Part shown: positions 17,061 to 28,900 of the stretch, piece after piece | Layout of the letters: the number at the start of each line of letters is the position of its first letter | Position numbering within the stretch: position 1 is the stretch's first letter | Source of the DNA: Trichoplax sp. H2 | Lineage: Eukaryota; Placozoa; Uniplacotomia; Trichoplacea | Assembly: GCA_003344405.1 (NCBI GenBank) | Contig: NOWV01000010.1 | Location: 248,001-312,000 of the forward strand | Direction of reading: 5' to 3' | DNA: 64,000 bases | Notes under the pieces: model-generated | Databases searched by the model: none | What the model was told of the DNA's origin: nothing | Seen by the model: the letters and a program-made list of their open reading frames with translations, nothing else | Translations under genes and position numbers: made by a program

Positions 17061-18879
17061 AATTTAATCATAAATTTTAAGAGCAAACACATATCATTAA
17101 TAAGTGCATTAGTAACAAAAATTGTGAGACAACTTGCTGATAATTTTATGCTTGAATCGGCGTATTGCTACTTCCATTATTGTTTATTGTCTTTGTCATA
17201 GTGACTATTGTTGTGCGATTAAGGTCAATAGCAGATTTTTGGAGTCCTTAATATGTTAAATTAAGACCCATGCCAATGAATAACATAGAGTTGAATAGCA
17301 TGGGCACTGTCTGTTGCATATTATAATTAGCATTGATTTGTAAACGGACAATTATACGCCAATACACAGTTATTTTACCTTGCTTTAATAGCATTCTAAT
17401 ACTAAGATATATTTACTATGGTTACTAGAGTGGGCACTGATTGCAGACTCATATCTTTACTACTCCATTTTTTGATGACAGTATTCATTTGTTTTCTTAA
17501 AAAGTAAAATGGTCAGAATTGCTCATGTCGCCTTCTTATAACGAAAAATTGATATAGTCACGCAACTAGAGATTTTTTGTAATAAGATAGACACGATAAT
17601 ACGTTAATAGCTATCCAGACTGTGACTTTTTTAACTTTATATTCAAGTGATGATCTAATTATCTTTAAAAATTTTATATATTCGATAGGTAATGGTATCG
17701 CATTAGTAATTTATTGTTACTAAAATAGCTATCATCAGCTATGAGAAATAAATAAATAAATTATGTCGCATTATGTTGTGTAATATATGAATAGCGATTG
17801 ATTAAACACTGCCATACTTATGCATGTTAGCTTCAATCGAACTAAAGTCCAGACTCTTTAATAAAGCTGAAGTGAGATATAGCAGTATCTGATTAAGAGA
17901 TGAGAATTTTGTATCAAGGGAAATGTAAGAAATAGCTACAACTTAATAATTTGATGATATAGCACGTATAATTTCTTATCTCGACAGTTTAGTAATGAAA
18001 ATGTAACCTTAAAATTTATGCCAAAAGCACTGTACCATCTTATCCCAAATGTAAAGGAGGTATATTCATCAATGATAGGAAGCCTATCATTAAAAAAGTT
18101 ATACTATAACTAAGTGAAATTTACTTCCTTAGAGACGTGATTAGCGAAATTATGAGGCTAATTATAATTATTAGAGAACCTGTAACTAATTTTGTGAAGC
18201 TGCCGTGCTAAATATTACCCAACTAAAGGTGTACGAATTGTGATTGATATTCTATCTGGTACGTGGAGATGGCACGTCGTTTTACTGGCACAAAAAAACG
18301 CGAAGGTATGAACACGTATGCTATAGCAAAATCAAGTGTAAAAAACAGACTGTTTAATGGCTTGTATTTGTACAATTGTACTATGCATGATCATCCATGA
18401 ACCCATTTCCGGTTACGTAATCGTCTGTTTTACACACAATCATCATTTGCAAGTATTTTATCTTAGTTATGAGTCACGATCTGTCGGCAAGGCGACGTGG
18501 TGTTGGACTAGTCTTAATAATTTCAACAGATTACACAATCACGTAGGGTGTAATCACTTAGGGTGATAGGATATTGTTCTTATTCTATTGCCAGCAGCGT
18601 AGGCTATAAAACTATGTCGTAAAAAAGTGCAATTTGCTGCCTCCCCGTTGTCCGTACCATAGCACATGAAGATCCTAAAAATATACGCACTACAGGATCT
18701 CCAGTCTTCTCCATAAGCACTGAAAAATAAGTATTGATTAAAAATATTATCCATGCGAAATTGGCATAACTCGTTGCTCGCTTATCAGAAATTTTAAAAA
18801 TCTCAGCAGTTTCTCTTTGAGTGAGTTTAAGCTGTTGTTGTCATAGCTACGACGATTGCAAGCCTCTTACAGAACTATA

Positions 18880-19300
18880 TACTGTAAACTACAGTACAGT
18901 ACTAAATTGCAGTGAGTGACTACTGTACTGTACACTATCGTACTGTACTGTAGTGTTGCGGGTCCGAAGAAGCCCTGTTTTCTCAACTTTTAAATTAATT
19001 TTTCCATCTCAGCCTAGACATACTGTACTCGTAATGGGTATAATAAATCAATAGTACAGTATGTCATCGCCAGCATGAGCCACATATATTGGTAAATTAC
19101 AGTTAGCGCTTAAAAAAAAGTAGTTTAAAATTGCAGTTCGTGGAAGCAACTAACATACTGTACATACAGTACAGTACTGTACAGTACAATGCTGGTAATA
19201 CTGTACTGTACTGTACAGTATACTGTACTGTACTGCACACTGTGCACACTACAGTACGCTCGTGATAGCTTATTTTGTACAGTACTGTACAGTACTGTAT
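18880..19300. repeat. Dense TGTACAGTAC palindromic repeat cluster
   Basis: This is the densest cluster in the window. 19153-19240 is almost wholly alternating TACAGTAC and TACTGTAC units, with further runs at 18885-18955 and 19276-19302. The tract is self-complementary on a 10-bp period, so long hairpins or cruciforms are possible. It lies about 700 bp upstream of the KAT14 start. Confidence 0.85.
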
Positions 19301-19564
19301 ACAGACCGATAGTACGACGTGACTTTTAAAATTGTTGGAAGCGACCGCACATGTAACAACGACTGATAGTTTGTATTAGGAACTTGAAAGAATAGAATTA
19401 TTCAATACTACGATATAAAGTAATAAAAATATAAAGAATCTATTGCTCAAGGTTGTACTGATCTGTCTGCATGGAATTTGAGCCAAATTTAAAGACATAA
19501 TTTAAGACAACGTTATAGCTGAACATCTTTCAACCATTTTAGAGGGTTCACCACGCCCCGGTAA

Positions 19565-19765
19565 TGCTACAGTTGTACAGTACTGTATACAGTGTACAGT
19601 ACAGTATAGTCTGTAGTGCAACTCTTCACGGCGCTCAGATGGCGGACGGCGGGATACCGAACTTGCAAGAGTTAATCGTGCAGGCCAGGCCAAGCCAAGT
19701 TCCATGATACCGTATAGTAACGTACTGTACACTCGTACAGCATCCAGTACAACTGTACATGATAG
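19565..19765. repeat. Second TGTACAGTAC repeat cluster upstream of KAT14
   Basis: Runs of GTACAGTACTGTATACAGTGTACAG-type sequence occur at 19573-19610 and again at 19722-19765. Between them is a less AT-rich, unique segment (about 19620-19700) with no recognised gene. The cluster lies 200-400 bp before the KAT14 start and may overlap its promoter. Confidence 0.75.
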
Positions 19766-19981
19766 TTACTGCTAGCTAGGCTCACTGTTACTACTTAACA
19801 TCCCATAGTAATGCAATATACTGTAGCGGAAAGTCTTCAGGGGAAGGAAGCAGCTTTGCAAATCTTGCACAATTGAACCCGCCAATATTAACTTTCAAGG
19901 TGCAAGCAGCATTATGTGCAAGGACCGATCGATGATCTTACCACAGTTATAGGAATCACTTAGCTTTTGCGCTGGAAAAGT

Positions 19982-22900
19982 ATGAGCAACAGTAAGCCAG
20001 GAAGCAGCTGCTATTGTGGTGAAGAGATCTCGTTGGAGCGTGCTCATCAGTAAATACGCCTAAATTAATAATGATTGTGTTGGCTTTTATAGGATTAGCC
20101 TTGTAATCATTTGTAGGCTATGTATACTATTCGTCTTGCATACTCTGATGATGTATAGGTATACAGGATATGTTATACACTACGTTAGTAGCTAAAAATA
20201 TTATTTATCTTCATCATTTTTGTAGGAATAGCTTAAGATGTAAAGTATGCGTGAGTTGGTTCCATCTCGGTAAGTACTACAGTAAACGTTAGAACTGAAA
20301 GCTTGTGTGAACTATACAACTAGGAGTGACATAATTAATCGAGCTAAAGCTAAAAATTTATTCCGACGTAAGAAATGATAGTTACTGTATCGTACAGATT
20401 AAAAATGACTAGTGCTTTACAGAAAAAAAATATCAAATGCTGAATACTGATAACTCGTAATAGGGTTTATGACGTAACTTTGTAATCAGCCTAATATTCG
20501 GTAAAACAATCGGTAAAATAACCGACACATAATGAATACACTATTACTTTGCATAAATTGTGCACCTACCACTAACGTTGTGGTTCTGACTCATGGCTCT
20601 GATAAATATAATTATCAATTGTAATGGATTTTGAAATTGATGATGACAATTTGATCGTGTCTAGCCTGTCTAAAAGATAAACCACCAACGGATTTGGACA
20701 ACGATATATTTTTTGAGTTGATATGTCGGAATTGTGATCCTGATGGTGTCGAAAAGTTTATCCGATTGCCTATGAACTGGTATTTATAGTAAAATGTCTC
20801 ATGCATTGGCTATCTGTAGACTCTATTTATTAATAAATTTTATATCAGATAAAGTTAACTACGATTATAAATTAAATTCTAGGCTGCAGGTTGTGCATTT
20901 AACTGTATATAACTTAAGTCGCGCTGGTAATAGTCGCCATGGCTACTTCAGATGGCGCGAAGATATCTGCGGTTTTATTAATAAACATTGGGATACGCTA
21001 ATGGCTCATAGGTGAGCAGAAATTTTTTCATAGACTAATTCTGTATCTGTCTATCAAATAAGCGATAGGCTATCCAAATCGATTAATATAATATACAGTA
21101 TGTGTATCCAAATTATAGAGTAAGACAATTGTTATCATACTGTGCTATAAACTAAAAATAAATTAAAGATAGACTTGCTCTTGATTAAAATATTGCTAAA
21201 TTTTCGAATTTTATTCAGCGTGCATGCCTAATTACATATTATGTATAATCGTCATGATTAGAAAACGCACTGCATCATGGCATAGCACTGTTGCTGGAGT
21301 ATTATCTCTTAACTGCCCTCAAAAATTTATTTCCGGAACTCGAGAATTTAATGAGCCAGGATGGTGGACTTTAGCTAATAAAGAACCTCCAACAATTGAC
21401 GTAGATTCACTTGATGCTATGAGTAAACAATTACTTTTTAATACTCTATATTAACTATTCGTGATTATATGGCATAATAGTACGTTAATCTTTGATGCTA
21501 TTAGTCTATTTTATCAGTTATTCTACCCTTGCTAAGTTTGATAATTGCATTAATACAGTATTACAGTTGATTCAAGTTTATTTAAAAAAAGCGATCTACA
21601 TGCTGTTATGTTAATTCAACAGCCTGCGGTAACTGAGGAGTTTAGTCTTTCCGGTCAGGAATATTTTCGTGCGATAGTAAATACTGTATAGTCAACTGAA
21701 GATTCGATAGTTAACTGCAGGAAATGTTATGATGTACTGTTGGTAATACAGTAGTATTATTTATGTATTGTATTATTGATTTCTGTGACAGGATGAATAA
21801 CTGCATTAAATACCACTATATGAATAGTGATTAAAGATTTTTCCATAATGGAATATTTTTTTGTAAATTTAGGTAATAGCTTACAAAATAAGAAAAGAAG
21901 AAATTCAACAGTATCATCGTCTGATGATGGATTAGAATTAAGACCACGAAAAATAAGAAAAAGTGATCAACTTAATAGCTCAAATAACCTTAATCATCAT
22001 GCGGATGAAAAAATGGTTAGTATTAATTATAGATATATAGTAACTACAAATGATCAGTTTACAGTACTGTAAGTTGATAGATTTTTAAAGTGGTAAATAG
22101 TAACCATAGTACGTTATATGTGCAATGACTTGAATCCTGGTGTAGGAGGAGACTGTTGATTTCTCTAATGTTAGCAGTTCGCAAAATGAGAAATGGCTAA
22201 ACGAACGTGACATCACTGTCGATGGTAAATTCGACTTCTGTATTGTAATAACAGATTTATACTTAAACGTTTTTTGATTAAATTACATTTATAATCACTT
22301 TACGAAGTATGCATATATCGAATTGCCTAAAGTACTGTACTTATATAATATTTTAGAAACATTACCTGAAACTATCATGGCTGAAGAAGATCCTGGAACT
22401 AATGATGAAAGTAACATTATAAAAATAATTATCGTTACGATAATCTTTAGTTAGAAATCAAGGACACATTTCAATTGATATTAATGTTGACTTAATACTG
22501 CCAATAGGCAACTCACAAAGAACGAATTCACTGATGTCAACAAATACTAGACAGCCTGCTGGAAAAACTGTTAAATCCCAAAATAGTTCTCTTGATATGC
22601 GAAAACCAAAGTAATATACGATTTATGTAAAATGATGGAATAACCTGAACAACACTTGTCGGTCTTGCCAAATACGTTAAGGGTAACTTACTGTAATATT
22701 TGTATATGAACAAAGGTTAACTTCACTCAGGCCACATGAAGAGAGAAAATTATTAAAGTCGTTAAGTATTTACCTACCATTAGTGAAAGAAAATCCGAAA
22801 CTTTGCAGAATTTATAATAAGTTACTCCTTCGCCAGGTATTGTTCAGTCCTAGTGATTAATATCATAATCTTAATCTTATACTTTGTCCCTTTATTTGAT

Positions 22901-25096
22901 TGGCTTTACTTCAACGGTACTATTATTGCAGGTTAAACGTGATAAAGGATTACCAGTGTTCGATTTGGACAGTTGCATGCTTAACTATGCCTGTAATGTC
23001 AATAGGTGTAGCACAACTGCTGACTGCGACACCATTGTATCGGTACGTTATATAACAGTAGAATCAACGTTGTGTGTCGTGAGCAAGAAATAATAAAGAA
23101 TATTCTGTACGGTCTCTACGATGTGAAGTACAGTTTATACACGCTTGCAGGTGGCAATGTGTTAATAGATCTTATTCTGCAACTAGGTACCAGACGTTAA
23201 ACCTTTCAGATTAAAACAAAAGCGTAACGGAGGAACGTCTTGGAATGAGGTTATAGGCGCAGCTGTTTCTTATAAAATGATCTATGAAACTGATTTGAAC
23301 TGTAACGTAAAACACAACTAGCTACTTTTAATGTAATAAATATTCTCCATTACTTTAAATTTACCCCGACATACAGTTAATATCAAATGACCCGTCTATT
23401 GGAATATCTTCTACGAATACTGTCAAATCTAATATACTTGACAGATTTCAGGTAATCTGATATTCGTTGCTCTTACTGGTATAGTTTTATTTTTATATAC
23501 CGTACTTGATTATGCACGCAGTGAATTGACTACGGCTACGACATGTTAAATGATGGGTAGATCGCATAATTTGATCTAGATTGAGTTATATTCTATTTAT
23601 ATTTTGAAGGTTAAAAAACATCAAAAAGCTTTTCATCAAGTAAAGCCTCAATCTTTTCTTCAATACTTGGTTGGATCGAATTACGAATCTTCTACTCATT
23701 CCATTTGTAGTCCATATACCGCTAGGTATACTTCTTTAAAAGTACAACTTGAAAAGATAAAATTCTTATGTAATCAATCTATCCTTTCTCAAGGGTACTG
23801 AAGCCATTTATATGGAGAGATTACTCCTCAACTCCTCTGAAGCTCCAATTATTACAAGAAATAACTTCCTATCATCATAAAAGGTAACAAACATCAGCAT
23901 GCTAGTAAATTTTCTTTTTCCCTAACTCCTACACGATCTGACTTAATAACTTAGTAGCTACTTTAGAAAATGCTATTAACTTTAGTTAATGCCTAAAATT
24001 GATTTATTGATTTATACTTGCAATATAGGAATCAAGATCAAAATTCTTCCGATTCCAATAGTATTTTTACTCCTGCTCCCATTGATTACTGTTATGTTAG
24101 ACCTCATCATATTCCGATTGTGAATAGTTTGTGTCGAGAATTTTTTTGGCCTGGAATAGATTGTACGTCAATGGCTTACGTATAATAATTGTAATTTTAA
24201 GATTGAGAATCAGAAATGAGTATCGAAATGAATACACAGCATCTCATTACGTCTTTCGTATTTCGGCAGTGTCAGAATGTTTAGAGTATCCGGATTTTAG
24301 TGTTGTAGCTCTTTATCGGTAAATATAAATAAACTATTTTCAGTAGAACAATTGTATACTATGTTCGTATTACATTATTATTGATAAAATATTACAGGGA
24401 CCTTCGATTTTCTTTTGCTTTTAGGAGGCTTATTGTAGGCTTTGCATTTATGACACCGGATGTGAAATATCATGAAGCTTACGTCTCATTTATTTTCGTG
24501 CATCCCGATTGGCGAAGAGCTGGTATTGCAACATTTATGTTGTACCACCTGGTTCAGGTTGGTATAGGAGCGTACGTTATTGTGATGTTTAAGGATCCTG
24601 GCATGATCGCTTTAATAAGAGTTTTGATATTGCATAATATGGTATAACAAATCATGATTAAAATTAGCCCTCCACGTTTATTGATTTTTCTCAAAGTAGC
24701 AGTTTTACATGTATTGAAGTATATTACATCTAGTTGGAGTAATAGAGATAATCTAATATTAGTTCATCGTAATCATAACTTACCGCTTTCATATAGTAGT
24801 AGTTATTAATACTGCACCTAGTCTACTGTACTGTAGAATTATAGATTAGCTTAATTAAATAATTGTGAAAATAAACTTGGTCTGCAGATAATACAAATGT
24901 TCTTAATTTTTTCATGAAAAAGACTTGTATGGGAAAAGACGTAACTTTACACGTTTCAACTTCTAATCCAGCGATGCTAATGTATCAAAAATTTGGTTTT
25001 AAGCCTGATGAATTCATCTTAGATTTTTACGATAAGTATTTACCGGAGGATAGTACCGATTGTAGACATGCTTTTTTTCTACGTCTGAAGCGATAA
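19982..25096 (+). CDS. KAT14: KAT14 histone acetyltransferase (ATAC complex), 18 exons
   Basis: Exons: 19982-20049, 20226-20269, 20665-20779, 20883-21011, 21262-21422, 21873-22015, 22146-22224, 22357-22410, 22451-22610, 22716-22836, 22932-23042, 23377-23451, 23610-23725, 23794-23883, 24029-24162, 24270-24318, 24425-24557, 24923-25096. They join in phase to 651 residues. An optional in-frame 63-nt exon at 23187-23249 would give 672. The family acetylates histones as part of the ATAC coactivator. Seen here: an N-terminal C4HC3 PHD-type finger (C10, C12, C28, C31, H36, C39, C58, C61); the conserved block GYFRWREDICGFINKHW; STVAGVLS and FNEPGWWTL; RDKGLPVFDLD; and a C-terminal GNAT domain with the acetyl-CoA loop WRRAGIATFM, then VTLHVSTSNPAMLMYQKFGF and the ending FFLRLKR. 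The middle is low-complexity and Ser/Lys-rich. It is somewhat shorter than the roughly 780-residue human protein, mainly in that linker. The ATG is the first in frame before the finger. Confidence 0.93.
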
Positions 25097-25944
25097 CTTA
25101 CGAATTTTTGATGGCCATATAAATTCAGAGTCTAAGAGCAATGGTTTTTTTTTCAAAATAATCTTGAACGAACAATGTAAATATAAAGCAGTATTAAATT
25201 TTTAAATTAAAATACTGATTGTATATAACAAATATGTACCTATATAAATACTTGTATATCCATATTATAGATGAAGAAATAGTAGTTATCTATTGTATGT
25301 ATGTTTTTGGAGTATAAATGTTAACTTGTGATTTATTCTTCTGCACTTTATTCTGACATCTACGAGTCTGGCGTACTAATAAAGACAACCGTTTATCAAA
25401 TAATTCTTAAATTTTAGAAACAGTTATTTACTTTAGTTACGCACAGAGCGATAAAAATAAGTTATGACAATCATAAAGTGTAATTTTACGAAACATTTAT
25501 TGATTTAAATTTTGTTATAATACAGAGAATTCATCGTCGTCATGTTTATTGTCAAGATTACTTAAAAGTTAAGTTGTAAAATGAATCTTAACTACATCTG
25601 TATTTATATAATATGTCGCGTTCCTACAAAAAATGAAATATCCTAATATTTCGATTGTTATGTCTTCATCTTAAAGTTGGTACTGTCATCTTTAGTACGT
25701 ATGATTTGGATTATCAATATAACATGAGTGAGACTCGTATCATTAATCCTTGAAAGTTACCCTACTCAATAGAGTAGACCTTATTCAGTATATCATGACA
25801 CATATTCTTATTTACATTATGCATGATGATAAATATGGAGGTTTTAAATTTTATCGACTAAACTGTATAAAGATATCAGATCCCGTTAGACTTGTAGCTA
25901 TTACAAAAGTTTTATGCAAAATAGAATCAACTAAGATCGTGCGA
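25097..25944. other. Short spacer between convergent KAT14 and CFAP57 copy A
   Basis: About 850 bp between the KAT14 stop and the CFAP57 stop on the other strand. It must carry the 3' ends of both transcripts. I see no separate gene; open frames here on the plus strand lack support and one overlaps the CFAP57 last exon. Confidence 0.6.
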
Positions 25945-28900
25945 TTACATTATAGCAGCGAGTGGATGAGATTTAGCCTGATTAGAAGAGGGTCTTGCAT
26001 TGGCACTTTCCTCTAACTCCTGTAATTTAGCGCGTAGTTTGGTTAATTCAGCTTTTTGCATGCCAATAATTTTTTTATCTTCACCGACAAATGGTTCTGC
26101 TGTAGTAGAACCTTGCAAGCTGGCAATTCTATTATGACTAGTAGTATCACTACTTCCAATTGATCTTCTTGATTCATAGAAATTCTCTAGATCTTGTACT
26201 AAATTTCTTGATATCTTAACTTCACGCCTCAAATCATTAATTTCTCTGATTAGAGATACATTTTCCTGAAAACAAAAAAGAAATGTGTTAATTTAGGAGC
26301 TGCATTTTATACCTACTCTTTTCAACAGTATTTATATTTCTAGCAACGGATAAGTTTCGGTACAGCCCCAACAATGAATTCTTTACTCTCGTATGTTGAG
26401 TTTTAAATGTATTATCTAATTCTAATCGTTCCTATTTATTATATTTACTTGTACGCATATTTGAGTGTCATAATTTAAGCGTAAAATTTCTACTACGTGA
26501 CAACTGCTGCTGTTCATCGATAACTTTACTATATGAATAGGTCAAAATATTTACCTGCATAATTCGCACGTTATCAATTCGGTGTATTTCTGAATCCTTC
26601 GATAACTTTTTACGAAGAGAAGCAACACTACGTTCTAAATGTTCACGTTGTCTTGCGTGCTCTCTCTGGATATCATTATCCAAGTTGACAACATCTCTCT
26701 AGATAGATTAAGTAAATGGAATATTTAGGTTGAGTTATTCATTCATAAAGATTAACTATTCGTAAGTATGAATATTGAACAACTCCAAGCTATTACTTAA
26801 AAACTGAGAGCTCTAGCATCTATATTTGCTATATGTAATATTTACCGTTTCATTTTGTATAAACTTGTTATAGAGTCCAACAATGGTGTCTTTTAAAGGT
26901 TTTTGGTCTCCGACATTGCTGTAGCAATCGTGTAAATCAACCTTGAATCTTCTTAAAGTGGCTTCGCTATCTCGTAACTAATGAATGGTTAATAGAAAGA
27001 CAGCACAACTGGGTTAGCACTATCTAAATAATTTCAAGGATCTTCTATCTCATTCTTATGGAATATTTACTCCAATTAAACGTTACATGGAATGATTAAA
27101 AATTGGCCTTGTGAGCATTTTACAAAAGTAACAATGGTATAATCTATGTGCAAAAGTTTGTTTCTCACCCGCAGATTTTCTGTATTTAGTTCCTTATCCG
27201 AAGCTTTCAGTTTTAATCGTAGCTCAGATATGTTTAAATCGAGAATCATGTTTTGTTTGTGGAATCTTTCCAATTCATTTTCCATCTAATCGAAACAATC
27301 AAATTCTAAATTAACTTTATTTAGCTTGTGATGTCATAATGGAATCGCGAAGAATTTATAAAGCTAAAATCTGTGGCTGCTTTAGTATCTTGTAATGCAT
27401 TTCTACTCAACTTTAAATCATCCAGTAATTTAGAAAATATCATTACTACTTAGATATACAATTCTTTACTACTCTATTGTTTAATTTCAAATTATCATGT
27501 TACAGTGAAGAAAAACCTATATAAACTAAGACTAGGCAGCTATAGTACTCTGAATGCATTTTCAAATTATAATCCCAAGCAGTCATATTATGAAGAGCTT
27601 TCTTAAATATTGCTTTACTGCGCTATAAATCAATCTCGATAGATTGGTGCTATATCATAATTTAATCTATCGTTATAATAATTAATACTACTGTTCACCT
27701 CTTGAATTTGTTCTTTCATAGATGTAATATCATTCTCACGCGGTTCAATTTGTTTTTTCAATTCTTTAATTTTATAATCTAATACAAATTTAAATTTTTC
27801 CAATTCCTGATTTTTCTTTTTCAGATCATAAATTCGTTTTTCCTAAAAAAATGTTGTGGGTTTAGCGCTACATTCTTGTAAATGAATATTCTTTTAGAGA
27901 CGGTATTCAAATATACATAGTGGCAGATTCACTAGGAAATTATCCATCTTATATCAGTGTTTACCTTATCCTGGATGGTTTCATCTCGTTCTTGAATTTC
28001 TTTTTGCAATCCTGCAATATCTTTCTCTAAGGATTTGATGATATTTTGTAATTTCACTTGTTCGCCTTGATTACTTTTGATATTGGATTTGTGTTCATCA
28101 ATTTCTTTTTGCAGTGAGGAAAACTATCATCATAAAAGTAAGGTTTAACGTAGGATATGTTTTCAGTTATATAAAAACTATTTTCAAATTTCAACGCATA
28201 GTTCTTTATCGTTCAGTAGCAGTATCGCTACCATTTCCTTATAAAATAATTTATTACCCATGCTAGCTAGAATTGCAGTCTAATATTGCTAAGATTATTT
28301 ACAACTCGTCTAATATCTAAACTACTTAAATATTAAGTTTGATTATGGCCGCAATGGCCAACGTATAGTGTACAAGTTGGAAGTTTATAACTTTTATGTA
28401 ATCACTTTAAAAGAAGAGTAGCCATCGTTCATTGATCAACAAATGTAGTATAATCAATAACTACTAACATTAATTTAAACTTTTGCGCTAATTTTATTTG
28501 ATGTTATCGGATTATCTTTGAATTATTCTATAACTGAGTTTCATATATATCAAGTTTTATTATAATCATCGACAGAAAAGTATCCTATGCAATTCCCTAG
28601 CTTATAATAGACTGTTTTGAGCATGATTATGATATGGAACGAAATTTTCAACGCGATACTTACTCGTTGTCGCATTTTTTTAGTATCTTCTTTTAATCTT
28701 TTATTGGAATCGCCTTCATCTCGTAGTCGTCGTTCATATTTGTTCTTAATATCTAGAATTTCTCTTTCTGAATCTTCTTCAATCAGTCTCTTGATTTCTT
28801 CATATTCTCTGGTCAATTTCTGTTGTTCACCATTAGCCTAAAGAATAAGCTAGTGATTAATGGATAGATCGAGAATAGATCATTTGCTATATAAATGTCG

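Larger units (their letters stand above)
17061..19981. other. Spacer between divergent LRR gene and KAT14
   Basis: This should contain the promoters of both flanking genes, which are transcribed away from each other. Two dense palindromic-repeat clusters fill much of 18880-19765. A short ATG frame at 18271 (MARRFTGTKKRE, then a GT donor) has no convincing continuation. No gene is supported. Confidence 0.55.

Noticed and set aside
18271-18548. Possible small gene: ATG frame MARRFTGTKKRE with a GT donor, then a short segment GVGLVLIIS resembling the end of an Sm-fold protein
   Set aside because: The similarity is only a few residues, the joined peptide is under 40 residues, and no further exons fit.
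18554-18754. 66-residue open frame on the minus strand near the KAT14 upstream spacer
   Set aside because: No family resemblance in any frame and no paired splice sites; likely chance.
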